Positions 7,749 through 16,189 of a DNA stretch of 64,000 nucleotides are shown one piece after another. Within the stretch, counting starts at the first letter, position 1; the number at the start of each line of letters is the position of its first letter. The position numbers were made by a program, and so were the translations under genes. Source of the stretch: UBA2206 sp049303905 (GTDB taxonomy: Bacteria; Patescibacteriota; Minisyncoccia; Moranbacterales; UBA2206); NCBI GenBank assembly GCA_049303905.1, contig JBAQNP010000039.1:1-64000 (forward strand), in the 5' to 3' direction. Under the pieces are notes generated by a model, which saw only the letters and a program-made list of their open reading frames with translations, had not been told where the DNA came from and made no database searches.

Positions 7749-7771
7749 ACATTAAATTTCAATAAAAAATT

Positions 7772-8062
7772 ATGCGCTGGCAAGAATTAAGCTATACTTC
7801 AAAAGGAGCTATCGTTGGGGGCTTAATAGGATTAACCGGATCCATCCTTAGGCCATTTTTTTGGTCTATGAATAATGATCCGTTTTTTGTCTTTGGAATA
7901 ATAGGAATGATACTACGTATTTTTGGGGTCGGTGGATGCAGTTGGAAAAGCTCGTTTTGTTCAGTTGGTGATTTTTTTGGTTACATTATTACAATTATCA
8001 TTTTTATTTTAATTTTTACTTTAATTGGATTTATGGTAGGAAAAATAAAATCAAAAAAATAA
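7772..8062 (+). CDS. Hypothetical membrane protein, 96 aa
   Basis: Three hydrophobic segments (about 11-30, 38-55 and 68-90) are rich in Gly, Ile and Phe, and a lysine-rich tail follows. A pair of cysteines (GGCSWKSSFC) lies between the second and third helices. Probably co-transcribed with the upstream small membrane proteins. Function unknown. Confidence 0.55.
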   Translation: MRWQELSYTSKGAIVGGLIGLTGSILRPFFWSMNNDPFFVFGIIGMILRIFGVGGCSWKSSFCSVGDFFGYIITIIIFILIFTLIGFMVGKIKSKK

Positions 8063-8132
8063 GTTTTATATAATCATATTAAAATATGATGGTATAAGAA
8101 AATACTAAATAATTTTTTAAAAAAATATTACA

Positions 8133-8930
8133 ATGAAAAAAATTATAACAATGTTAATTATTTTATTAGCAAATCTATTAATAATCGTTGGTTGTTCTTC
8201 CAATCCAGAAAATATGCCTTCCAAAAATGATAAAGATTTTGAAAACATAAAGAATACTCCAATAAATGATTCGGATATCTCAATAATAAATAATACTTCT
8301 AATGAAATTAGTAAGAGTATAGATTGGGAAAATATCCCGATATTCATTTCAGAAGAAAAAGGAGACATTAATGAGTATATAGACAAAACAGATGGTCATA
8401 TGGATGAATTTGGTAATTTTATCAAAACAGGAAAATCATATCAATATGACATTACTTCTATAAAAATAACTTCTGATGATAATTTTGCATATTTTTTAAT
8501 TGAACTTGCAGATAATTTAGAACATTACTTTAATCTAAATAGAAAAAATAAGAATATGGGAGGTTCAATTGGAAAATTTTTAATTGATACTGATAACAAT
8601 GAAAATACTGGCGAAGAAGAAATTTTTACAAAAAATAAAGGATTCAATAAAGAGCTAATATTGTATGTATCAACAAATCAAGATTATTTTTACTCAGTTG
8701 GTTACCGGCTGGATTTATTACCATTCGATTTTGATAAGAGAATTGATAAAAACTCGGAAGATAAATCGGATTATATATCAATAGATCAAAACTTAATTGA
8801 ATTTAAGGTTTCACTAAAAGAATTGGACATAAATCAAAACAAAAAAATTAGAATTATGTTTAAGGAAGATGGTGGCATTGGAAGTTTCGCAGATAAATTT
8901 TCCGATGTTATAATAAAAGAAATCAATTGA
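8133..8930 (+). CDS. Putative lipoprotein, 265 aa
   Basis: The N-terminus has a type II signal peptide with a lysine pair, a hydrophobic core and the lipobox IVGC, placing the lipidated cysteine at about position 21. A polar, Asn/Asp/Ser-rich linker (about 22-75) leads to a beta-rich domain (about 95-260). It contains DTDNNENTG, a pattern seen in extracellular calcium-binding or carbohydrate-binding beta-sandwiches. No catalytic motif is visible. It is probably a cell-surface binding protein; the fold is inferred only. Confidence 0.65.
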   Translation: MKKIITMLIILLANLLIIVGCSSNPENMPSKNDKDFENIKNTPINDSDISIINNTSNEISKSIDWENIPIFISEEKGDINEYIDKTDGHMDEFGNFIKTGKSYQYDITSIKITSDDNFAYFLIELADNLEHYFNLNRKNKNMGGSIGKFLIDTDNNENTGEEEIFTKNKGFNKELILYVSTNQDYFYSVGYRLDLLPFDFDKRIDKNSEDKSDYISIDQNLIEFKVSLKELDINQNKKIRIMFKEDGGIGSFADKFSDVIIKEIN

Positions 8931-9053
8931 AATTATAATAATAAGTGCTGATTGGTTGTAATAAAATATAATCGCCTGAAAATAATTTAGCTATGATTGT
9001 AAAAATGAAGCACTGTAATATGCAAAAACATAATACGAAAATGTGTTTAATAT

Positions 9054-9626
9054 ATGTGTATGCAAACTATTGAAAGGTTTACAATTAAAAATGAAGGTCA
9101 AGACCTTATTATCACTCTCCAACAAAAGAAAAATGTTGCTAGATTTAGTGTAGTTTATTTAATATTTTTTTTCATTATTTTCTTTGGTGGATATTTTGCG
9201 ATAAAATATATGGAAATAGATTTTTATAATTTTTCAAGCGCGCTAAGAATTGTCACTCTAGTAATCGTACTCACTATTTTACTAATAGCAATCGTCCTTG
9301 GGTTTCTTTATAATTCATATTATATATTATCAAAAAACCAACTAACCAACTATTATAAATATTTTAGAACTTACAAAACCAGGATTGTTAATATTGAGGA
9401 TATTGAAAAGATAATTATAACTAATCGCAACGGTCATTCTAGAAAAAATTCACAAAAAATTTTTCCATACAGACTAGATTTTTTGTTAAAAAATGGGCAA
9501 ATACCTAAAACAGATTTTTCTTTTAGTTATGAAAAAAGTTGCGAACAATTTGCTCAAATAATAAATTCGATTATAAATAAACCTATTGAAAAAAGAGAAG
9601 TGGGTAAATTTATAAGAAATTTTTAA
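9054..9626 (+). CDS. Membrane protein, possibly PH-domain-like
   Basis: A short beta-rich N-terminus is followed by two membrane helices (about 30-52 and 65-90). The C-terminal cytoplasmic region (about 93-180) resembles the bacterial PH-like modules of DUF304/YdbT proteins in having YYILSKNQLTNYY soon after the second helix. The start could be ATG 9054 or ATG 9060 two codons later; neither has a clear ribosome binding site. Function unknown. Confidence 0.55.
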   Translation: MCMQTIERFTIKNEGQDLIITLQQKKNVARFSVVYLIFFFIIFFGGYFAIKYMEIDFYNFSSALRIVTLVIVLTILLIAIVLGFLYNSYYILSKNQLTNYYKYFRTYKTRIVNIEDIEKIIITNRNGHSRKNSQKIFPYRLDFLLKNGQIPKTDFSFSYEKSCEQFAQIINSIINKPIEKREVGKFIRNF

Positions 9627-9634
9627 TAATATAT

Positions 9635-10060
9635 ATGAATTTAAAAAATATAATACAAAATTCCGGAAAAGTTGGTAGATTCAATTTAGGAGCATTTTTA
9701 TTTAATTACCTGTGGTTATTTATAAATAAATGCTATCTTCAATTATTATCTTTTGGTTTATTGCACTTCATGATTTCAGTTTTATCAGATAACCTCCCAA
9801 AAACTCAACCGTTTTATGGTGTTCCTTACTATCCTTATATTTCTGATATACCAATATACTTATATTTTATTATTTCTTTAATCATAGGTTTTAAAGGAAA
9901 TGATTGGGCATGGAATAAGTTTATTCCAAAAAATTTATCCTCATTTGAAAATAAGCAGATACAATTAACAAGATATGTTTTAATAGCATCATTAGTTGGT
10001 TTGTTCATATTTATTATTATAGCTATATATTTATATTTAACTTTGCCTGTATTTTATTAA
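9635..10060 (+). CDS. DUF2628-like membrane protein
   Basis: This 141-aa protein has three or four hydrophobic segments. The start (GRFNLGAFLFNYLWLFINK) and the later FKGNDWAWNK resemble the conserved features of DUF2628 proteins, in which an aromatic membrane entry sequence and a GN-x-WAW motif recur. Function unknown. The start lies nine bases after the preceding stop. Confidence 0.55.
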   Translation: MNLKNIIQNSGKVGRFNLGAFLFNYLWLFINKCYLQLLSFGLLHFMISVLSDNLPKTQPFYGVPYYPYISDIPIYLYFIISLIIGFKGNDWAWNKFIPKNLSSFENKQIQLTRYVLIASLVGLFIFIIIAIYLYLTLPVFY

Positions 10061-10108
10061 AAAACATCTATTAAAATATTAATAATTTATTAAAGCTAAA
10101 AAGAAAAT

Positions 10109-10366
10109 ATGAACAATTCAACACTGCCTATAATAATTTTTGTCACGATCGTCTTAGTAGTAAGCGCCATAAGCCACTCCCTAATCAAAAACTACGGAAA
10201 AGCAATTATTGTCTCCGCGACGATAAGTGCAATTTTATTTCAAATTATGGCATATGTGAGTCTAGGTTATCTTGACCCATTTTTCATTATCGCTATATTT
10301 ATCACTGGAGTTATCGCTGTTGTAATCAGTGCTATAGTAGGTGTACCTTTCAAAATTAACAGGTGA
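10109..10366 (+). CDS. Hypothetical membrane protein, 85 aa
   Basis: Three hydrophobic helices cover most of the sequence, with only one short polar stretch (KNYGK) between the first two. The stop overlaps a possible GTG start of the next frame. No family recognised. Confidence 0.5.
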   Translation: MNNSTLPIIIFVTIVLVVSAISHSLIKNYGKAIIVSATISAILFQIMAYVSLGYLDPFFIIAIFITGVIAVVISAIVGVPFKINR

Positions 10367-10389
10367 ATAGTCTATTGATAAAAAATACT

Positions 10390-10698
10390 ATGAGTATAAA
10401 ATATCTTCTAAAACCAACTAAATGGAAAGTAGTAACATTTTTTATATTTTTTATAGTTGTATATCTTATTCCATATTTTAAAGTAGCGGAGTGTCAAACA
10501 TGTATTTTACAAGCTGGTCATTATCCACTAATTACTGGCTTCTTAGCCCAACTCATATTTATCCCAGACATACTTACGGGCAGTTTTATTTTTAGCGAAT
10601 TTATTGGTTTCACTACTTATCTAATATCATTTATAACGGTATATATAATATCTTGCTTTGTAGGAACGGGCTTTCAGAGCTATTTCGATAGAAAATAA
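10390..10698 (+). CDS. Hypothetical membrane protein, 102 aa
   Basis: The frame is open from a GTG at 10363 that overlaps the previous stop. The ATG at 10390 gives a more natural start (MSIKYLLKPTKWK, a basic amphipathic segment before the first helix) and is preferred. Three membrane helices follow. A CQTC pair lies in the loop after the first helix, probably on the outer face. Function unknown. Confidence 0.5.
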   Translation: MSIKYLLKPTKWKVVTFFIFFIVVYLIPYFKVAECQTCILQAGHYPLITGFLAQLIFIPDILTGSFIFSEFIGFTTYLISFITVYIISCFVGTGFQSYFDRK

Positions 10699-10715
10699 AT
10701 TATTTTTTAAAAATT

Positions 10716-11210
10716 ATGTCAAGCCACAATTCTAAAAATCAAAAGCAATGTATTTTTTGTGAAATTGGGAAGGGTAAAATCAAGCCTCTTGGCGAAGCAG
10801 TTATTTTTGAAAATGAAAATTATCTAGCTTGGCTTTCTCCTTTCCCTAACACGGAAGGTTTTTCTGTCGTCATTCCAAAAAAACATTATGAGAGTGACGT
10901 TCTGAAGATGCCGGATAAGAAATTACAAGAATTTATTCTTGTTGCTAAAAAGGTTTCGAAAATTTTAATGAATTATTTCCAAGATGTTGGGCGAGTCGGG
11001 CTTATAATGGAAGGAACAGGAATTGATCATGCGCACATAAAATTATTTCCAATGCATGGCACTGGGTATATGAAAAAAGGGGAGTGGAAACAATCCCACA
11101 GCAATAATGACAAATATTTCAAAAAATATGAAGGCTATATTTCCTCTCATGATGGTCCCAAGGCAAACTTTGACAAATTGCAAAAAATGGCGGAGAATAT
11201 GAGGAAATGA
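10716..11210 (+). CDS. HIT-family protein with altered histidine triad
   Basis: HIT proteins are nucleotide hydrolases or transferases acting on dinucleotides and nucleotidyl conjugates. This 164-aa protein begins with the typical CIFCEIGKG (C12, C15), and VVIPKKHYES marks the central strand. The triad region reads HAHIKLF at 105-111, so the third histidine of HxHxH is replaced by Lys109. The middle histidine, the usual nucleophile, is retained as H107. The Lys substitution leaves the type of activity open. Confidence 0.8.
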   Translation: MSSHNSKNQKQCIFCEIGKGKIKPLGEAVIFENENYLAWLSPFPNTEGFSVVIPKKHYESDVLKMPDKKLQEFILVAKKVSKILMNYFQDVGRVGLIMEGTGIDHAHIKLFPMHGTGYMKKGEWKQSHSNNDKYFKKYEGYISSHDGPKANFDKLQKMAENMRK

Positions 11211-11283
11211 ACTAGTATTCTATTTTTATTGAAGAATGCAATAGTGGTTATTGAAACAATGTTCTTTATAAGGAGGGTAACGT

Positions 11284-11556
11284 ATGAAATTAGATAATCC
11301 AACAATCACAGAAGTTAGTGAGGCTCAGGTTCATGATGGAAAGGGAGGGTTTACTATTGTGAAACCAGGGGATCAGGTTATTCTAAACAACTACGAGGAA
11401 AGTAAAGCACTAAGAGAATTTCTTGGTGGGACTGGACCCCTTACAATTTCATGGATCGGGGAATGGAGATGTGGCAGAAAATCTCTTTATTTCGATACAA
11501 AAAACGGTAAGACAGGCACTCACGCCAATGAATTTAGAATTTTTAAAAGCGGATAG
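11284..11556 (+). CDS. Hypothetical protein, 90 aa, with strong ribosome binding site
   Basis: An AAGGAGGGTAACGT sequence places a near-perfect Shine-Dalgarno site about eight bases before the ATG. The product is a small soluble beta-rich protein (several Val/Thr strands with GKGG and KPGDQ turns, ending WIGEWRCGRKSLYF). A strong terminator follows. Like the 111-aa gene at 510, it combines an unusual ribosome binding site with no recognised family. A regulatory or recently acquired gene is possible. Confidence 0.6.
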   Translation: MKLDNPTITEVSEAQVHDGKGGFTIVKPGDQVILNNYEESKALREFLGGTGPLTISWIGEWRCGRKSLYFDTKNGKTGTHANEFRIFKSG

Positions 11557-11580
11557 CGAATTTCGCCATCCAACAAACAC

Positions 11581-11624
11581 AATAGGAGTAGGATTAATAA
11601 AAAAACCTACTCCTATTTTTTATA
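11581..11624 (+). terminator. Rho-independent terminator
   Basis: AATAGGAGTAGG (11581-11592) pairs perfectly with CCTACTCCTATT (11606-11617) and is followed by T-rich sequence. It separates the plus-strand 90-aa gene from the convergent rhodanese-like gene. Confidence 0.85.
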
Positions 11625-11630
11625 TAAAAT

Positions 11631-12470
11631 TTATTTCACCACCTCAAACCCTTTTTGTTTCCAAGTATTGAGGCCATCAGTTAGAGCACTGACATTTAGA
11701 ATGCCCATATCGAAAAGTCGGACGGCGCCTTGGAAGGCGAGAAGTCCGGTGTTGTCATAAAGAATAATTCTTTTGTAAGTTGGGATTTCCTTGCGTCGGC
11801 TTTCCAAGTTTTCTAGCGGAATATTAACCGCATTTTTCAAATGATCACTGGCAAATTCAGAAGGACTTCGTAAATCAACTAAATGCAATGATCCACCATC
11901 TTCTGTTATCAAATTTTTTAGTTCATCATTTTTGATATAATTTACTTTAGCCTGATTAGAAAAAGAATTGGGATTTCCTGCTTCTACGATTGGATTTAAT
12001 TCATTGACCCAAGCATAAATCCCGCCTTCAAGATAAAAAACATTTCTAAAACTATTTTTAACAAAAATATCAATTACTTTTTTTTCATTGGGCGTAAGTC
12101 CTAAATCATCAACTATAAAATAACCCTTGTTTTTTTCAGTAAAAGGAAAATTACTTTCTAAATCATCCAGCGTCATATTTTTTGCGTCCACAATATGGTT
12201 TTGTAAAAAATTCTGAGTATCTCGAATATCAATAATTTCTATTTTCTCATCACTATTTATTTTTTTGAGCAATTCTTTTGCACTTATACTAGAATATTTT
12301 TGCAAATCATCCGCTTTTTCCTGTTCCAAATTTTTCGCTGAAATTTCCGCATTTTTCTTTTCAGTCCTAGATGATTTAAATAAAAAAAGAGCTGTCACTA
12401 TAACAATCAAGAAAAAACCAACTACAATTGGCAATAAATTATTTTTTGTTTGATTATTATCTTGATACAT
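11631..12470 (-). CDS. Membrane-anchored protein with two rhodanese-like domains lacking catalytic cysteine
   Basis: An N-terminal membrane helix (about 13-32) and a charged linker precede two rhodanese-homology domains (about 65-160 and 178-278). Each has the domain hallmarks: IDIRDTQNFLQNHI and VDLRSPSEFASDHL for the early helix, and GGIYAWV and DGLNTWKQKGFEV at the end. At the expected active-site loop the sequences read VDDLGL and YDNTGL, so neither carries the sulfur-accepting Cys. It is therefore probably a non-catalytic binding or sensing protein facing the cell exterior. Confidence 0.8.
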   Translation of the reverse strand: MYQDNNQTKNNLLPIVVGFFLIVIVTALFLFKSSRTEKKNAEISAKNLEQEKADDLQKYSSISAKELLKKINSDEKIEIIDIRDTQNFLQNHIVDAKNMTLDDLESNFPFTEKNKGYFIVDDLGLTPNEKKVIDIFVKNSFRNVFYLEGGIYAWVNELNPIVEAGNPNSFSNQAKVNYIKNDELKNLITEDGGSLHLVDLRSPSEFASDHLKNAVNIPLENLESRRKEIPTYKRIILYDNTGLLAFQGAVRLFDMGILNVSALTDGLNTWKQKGFEVVK

Positions 12471-12473
12471 ATT

Positions 12474-13433
12474 TTATTTTACCACGCTTCCGACAAAATT
12501 TGTGTACCCACGAACAAAATCAGTTGCTTTCATTTTATTTTTCCCTTCCAGCTGAACTTCTTCCAAGATTATATTACCTTCGCCAGTTTTGACTTTTATC
12601 ACGTTATTTTCTTCGAAAACTTTTCCAACTTCAAAATTATTTTCTTTCGAATTTTCATCCAAGCTAATTTCGTTTAGTTTTAATCGCAAATCTTGGTTGT
12701 CTTTTTTGAAATATGTAAATATACCAGGCCAAGCATAGAAGGCTCTGAAACGATTATAAATATCTTTCGCTTCACCTGACCAATCAATTTTTCCATCTTC
12801 TTTTTTGATCAACTGACAAAAAGTTGCCTGCGTTTCATCCTGTTTTTTTGGATCTATCTTTCCTTCTATCAAAAGAGGAATTGTTTCTATGAGAAGTTTT
12901 GCTGAAATTTCTGAAAGTCTTTGAGAAAGTTCAGGATAATTTTCCGAGAATCCAATTTCAATTTCTTCTTGTTTTAAAATATCACCTGCATCGACTTTTT
13001 CTACTAAACACATAATAGTTGCTGCTGTTTTCTTTTCGCCATTCAAAATGGCATTTTGAATTGGCGAGGCCCCGCGATATTTTGGCAAGCTCGACGGATG
13101 AGTATTAATTACCCCAAAACGAGGAATTTCCAAGATATTTTTTGGCAAAATTTTTCCATACGCCGAAACAACAATTAGGTCTGGTTTTTGATTTTCTATT
13201 TCATGTGCAATATCCTCATTAAATTTTGTCGGTTCAAAAATTTCAATTCCATGTTCTTGGGCAATTTTTTTAACCGCTGATTTTTCTAAGACTTGATTTC
13301 GTCCGACTTTTTTGTCGCCTTGAGTATAGACGGAAATAATGTTGAATTTTTTCTCCAGTATTACACGCAAAATATCCGCCGCAAATTCCGGCGTCCCCAT
13401 GAAAAGTATTCTAAGTTCAGATGAATTTTTCAT
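12474..13433 (-). CDS. fmt: Methionyl-tRNA formyltransferase
   Basis: The enzyme formylates initiator Met-tRNA using 10-formyl-tetrahydrofolate. It has FMGTPEFA at 11-18, the catalytic N110 and H112 of INTHPS, the SLPKYRGASPI loop at 115-125 and D148 in VDAGD. A C-terminal OB-like domain follows. The 319-aa length is normal. It lies immediately upstream of a rhodanese-like gene (3-base gap) and downstream of def on the same strand, the classic def-fmt pairing of enzymes that add and remove the formyl group. Confidence 0.96.
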   Translation of the reverse strand: MKNSSELRILFMGTPEFAADILRVILEKKFNIISVYTQGDKKVGRNQVLEKSAVKKIAQEHGIEIFEPTKFNEDIAHEIENQKPDLIVVSAYGKILPKNILEIPRFGVINTHPSSLPKYRGASPIQNAILNGEKKTAATIMCLVEKVDAGDILKQEEIEIGFSENYPELSQRLSEISAKLLIETIPLLIEGKIDPKKQDETQATFCQLIKKEDGKIDWSGEAKDIYNRFRAFYAWPGIFTYFKKDNQDLRLKLNEISLDENSKENNFEVGKVFEENNVIKVKTGEGNIILEEVQLEGKNKMKATDFVRGYTNFVGSVVK

Positions 13434-13443
13434 AACCTCTTTT

Positions 13444-13531
13444 TTTACGAACTACGAAATAAATACTAAATACGAAAGTACGAAAATAGAGCCTGAATGT
13501 TTCGTATTTCGCTAATTTCGTAGTTCGTAAA
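13444..13531. repeat. Large intergenic inverted repeat between fmt and def
   Basis: The 17-bp arm TTTACGAACTACGAAAT (13444-13460) is perfectly complementary to 13515-13531. A second nested pair, AATACGAAA and TTTCGTATT, lies inside. The whole 88-bp spacer can therefore fold as one long hairpin. It belongs to the TACGAA repeat family scattered between genes here. Confidence 0.8.
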
Positions 13532-13533
13532 TA

Positions 13534-13974
13534 TTATTTCTTGTCTATAAAAAGCGCTCCGTTTAAATGATCAATTTCATGTTGCAAGGCTCGCGAGAGA
13601 AGTCCCTCGGCTTTGATTTCAATTTCTTCTCCTTTTCTGTCCAAAGCCTTAATGGTGACTTTTTTGTGTCTCTTTATTGGAATAAATTTTCCAGGAAAAG
13701 ATAGACACCCTTCTTCGCAAATTTCTTTTCTCCAAGATTTTCGCGTAATTTTTGGATTAATGAGAATATGTGTTTTTCCATCTAATTTTATAATACAAAG
13801 TTGTACCGACTGACCTACTTGTGGAGCAGCCAGCCCCAATGCATTACCGCTATCTTCCATAGTTGCAATCATATCCAAAATCAAGTCCTTGGTTTCTCGA
13901 CTTTTTGGTTCTTTTATTTTCTTCGCTTTCTGACGAAGAATTTCATTTGGGTAGGTTATTATTGGTAATATCAT
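13534..13974 (-). CDS. def: Peptide deformylase
   Basis: This metallo-hydrolase removes the formyl group from nascent N-terminal methionine. All three motifs are intact: GLAAPQVG (47-54), EGCLSFPG with metal ligand C90 (88-95), and HEIDH with ligands H132 and H136. The 146-aa length indicates a compact type I enzyme without extra insertions. It is followed by fmt across an 88-bp hairpin-forming spacer. Confidence 0.96.
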   Translation of the reverse strand: MILPIITYPNEILRQKAKKIKEPKSRETKDLILDMIATMEDSGNALGLAAPQVGQSVQLCIIKLDGKTHILINPKITRKSWRKEICEEGCLSFPGKFIPIKRHKKVTIKALDRKGEEIEIKAEGLLSRALQHEIDHLNGALFIDKK

Positions 13975-14064
13975 TACATTAGGCGACTCAAATATCTCGA
14001 ATCATCACTCGAATGTCTCAAATTAATTCGAATCATTCGCGTGTTCATTCGTAAATTAGGGTCG

Positions 14065-16134
14065 CTATATTATTGAAATTGGATCTCGATCGATTATCCA
14101 GCCTGACCTGAGTTTTCTAATTTCTTTTTCTAATTTGATTGGAATTTTATTTTGAAATTTAATAATCATCTGTTTTCGATATCGTCCTCTGATTTTCGAG
14201 AGCAGGGGAGTGTGCGGTTCGGAAATCTTCAACTCTTTTATATTTTCAAGAATCTCGAATATTTCTTGACTTTCTTTTTCAACTTTTTCAAAATTATAAT
14301 CCTGAAAAACTAGTTTTATAATTTTCCCATAAGGCGGAAAATTCAAAGCTTTTCTTTCCTCAATTATTCTCTCAAAAAAACTTTGAAAATTATTTTCTCC
14401 GGCCAGTTGAATAATTTTGTTTTCCGGTTGATATGTTTGAATAACTACCTCTCCAGGAAAACGCGCACCAGGGCGATTCACTCTGCCGGCAAGCTGAGAA
14501 ATTATCCCAAAGGCCTTTTCTTCGGCCGAAAAATCCGGAAATGACAAAAGATTATCTGCATCTATTATACCAACCAATGACACGTTCGGCAAATCCCAAC
14601 CTTTGGAAATCATCTGTGTTCCAATGAGAATATCCGCTTCGCCCTTGGAAAAAGCGTCATAAATTTTTTCATGAAAATTTAGTTCTTTTGAAGAAGCTGT
14701 GTCTGCCACAATTATTTTGGCCGAAGGAAATAAACTCAAAATTTCTTTTTCCACTTTTTGTGTTCCTAATCCTACATTTTTAAAACTTATCCCGCCACAT
14801 TTTTCACATTTTGGAAAAATACTGGTCTTATAATTACAATGATTGCACTTATAAAATCCGCCTTTCTCATAAACAAGCGCCCGCTCACACTTAGGACACT
14901 TAAGTACTGCTTTGCACGCCTCACAAATTGAGAAAGTGCTCATGCCTTGGCGATTGATGAACAAAATTGATTGTTGTTTATTTTTTAGCGCATATTCAAT
15001 TTCACCTTTTAGTTTTCTTGATATGCAAGTATGATTTCGGGTCCAGCGTTCCTTTTTCATATCGACGATAGAAGTAGTAGGTAGTAAGTAGCTGGTAGCA
15101 AACGGTTTTTTTTTTTCGCCTTCTACTTTATATTTTCTACCTGCCTCGCCGGCAGGCAAGCTTTCTACTTCTAAGTTTAATTTCGGCAATTCTAATAATT
15201 TCAAATTTTTATTAATTGCACGATAATATGATTCAATTGACGGCGTAGCTGATCCTCGAACAATTTTTGCCCTATGAATCTCGGCTAATTTTTCTGCCAC
15301 CGTTCTAGCGTCGTAGCGCGGATTCATATCCCACTGTTTGAAAGACATATCTTGTTCTTCATCAATCACAATAAGCCCGAGTTTTTTAAACGGCGCAAAA
15401 ACCGCCATACGAGTGCCGATTATTATTTTTATTTCTCCGGATTTTATTTTTTGCCAAGTATCATAAAGCTGGCCTTTTGAAATATTGCTTGAAATAATTC
15501 CAATTTCTTCCGGCTTGAAATATGCGCCATATCTTTCCAATGCCTGCGGAGTCAAAGTTTTTTCCGGAATGATAATTAGAAATTGAAAATTTTTATTTTG
15601 CTTCCGCAGTTCTAAAATTGAATGAATATAAACCTCAGTTTTCCCTGATCCCGCCGGACCAAAGAGAAGACAGCTATTAGCTTTTAACTGATAGCTTTTA
15701 GAATTTATTACGATTTTATTAATCACATTTTTTTGCTCTGGCGTTAAAATTATTTCTTTTTGTTTCATGTTGCATGTTTCATGTTTCATGTTTCGCACTT
15801 TAGCGCGCTTGGGTACAAAATTTTTCATCACTACACCCAAGGGAGAAATATAATAATCGGAAATAAATTTTGCCAATTCGATTTGATTTTCAGAGAGGAA
15901 ATTTTCGGCAATTATTTTCTCAACTTTTTTTAGCTCAATATTTCCCAATCTTTCAAAATCTTGTCTCGTTCCCAAAACAATTCCTTCCACGCTTCGATGA
16001 AAAAGGGGAATAGACACCAAAGTTCCAGCTGGAATTTTGACATCTGACAAATAGGAAAAAGACTGATGACTAGTCAGGGGAATTTTTGTCAGTGGAACGA
16101 TGTCGATAATAAACTTCTGCTTTTTATCTGCCAT
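14065..16134 (-). CDS. priA: Primosomal replication restart helicase PriA with two in-frame repeat insertions
   Basis: PriA reloads the replisome at collapsed forks. Visible are the N-terminal DNA-binding region, Walker A GPAGSGKT (159-166), a DEEQ Walker B (258-261), GSATPS (294-299), and eight zinc-ligand cysteines in four pairs (C404/407, 413/416, 430/433, 443/446). Late helicase motifs include GTQMISKGWD and QLAGRVNRPG. Two segments look foreign. Residues about 114-124 (NMKHETCNMKQ) are encoded by a TTTCATG tandem repeat. Residues about 322-355, containing LPAGEAGRKYK, come from a palindromic repeat between the helicase lobes. The frame remains open, so the protein is probably functional. 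Confidence 0.95.
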   Translation of the reverse strand: MADKKQKFIIDIVPLTKIPLTSHQSFSYLSDVKIPAGTLVSIPLFHRSVEGIVLGTRQDFERLGNIELKKVEKIIAENFLSENQIELAKFISDYYISPLGVVMKNFVPKRAKVRNMKHETCNMKQKEIILTPEQKNVINKIVINSKSYQLKANSCLLFGPAGSGKTEVYIHSILELRKQNKNFQFLIIIPEKTLTPQALERYGAYFKPEEIGIISSNISKGQLYDTWQKIKSGEIKIIIGTRMAVFAPFKKLGLIVIDEEQDMSFKQWDMNPRYDARTVAEKLAEIHRAKIVRGSATPSIESYYRAINKNLKLLELPKLNLEVESLPAGEAGRKYKVEGEKKKPFATSYLLPTTSIVDMKKERWTRNHTCISRKLKGEIEYALKNKQQSILFINRQGMSTFSICEACKAVLKCPKCERALVYEKGGFYKCNHCNYKTSIFPKCEKCGGISFKNVGLGTQKVEKEILSLFPSAKIIVADTASSKELNFHEKIYDAFSKGEADILIGTQMISKGWDLPNVSLVGIIDADNLLSFPDFSAEEKAFGIISQLAGRVNRPGARFPGEVVIQTYQPENKIIQLAGENNFQSFFERIIEERKALNFPPYGKIIKLVFQDYNFEKVEKESQEIFEILENIKELKISEPHTPLLSKIRGRYRKQMIIKFQNKIPIKLEKEIRKLRSGWIIDRDPISII
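15071..15175. repeat. In-frame palindromic repeat inside priA
   Basis: The stretch contains GTAGTAGGTAGTAAGTAG words, a long poly-T, CTACTTTATATTTTCTAC words and the palindromic core CCTGCCTCGCCGGCAGG. It encodes residues about 322-355 of PriA. The same core and flanking words recur downstream of yidD (about 5295-5335) and between genes at 39556-39650. Confidence 0.75.
15761..15794. repeat. TTTCATG tandem repeat inside priA
   Basis: Several tandem copies of the seven-base word TTTCATG (one degenerate, TTGCATG) are read in frame as NMKHETCNMKQ. The same word array recurs in tagA, gltX, next to iscS, and near several glycosyltransferase genes. Confidence 0.85.
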
Positions 16135-16189
16135 ACCTTAATTGTATCACTTTATTGCTAAAAACTCTAAAAGAAGCTACACTTTATAT

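Noticed and set aside
16142..16189. Longer start for the 2',3'-cyclic phosphodiesterase
   Set aside because: The added residues have no family counterpart and ATG 16190 gives the typical KIFISINLP beginning.
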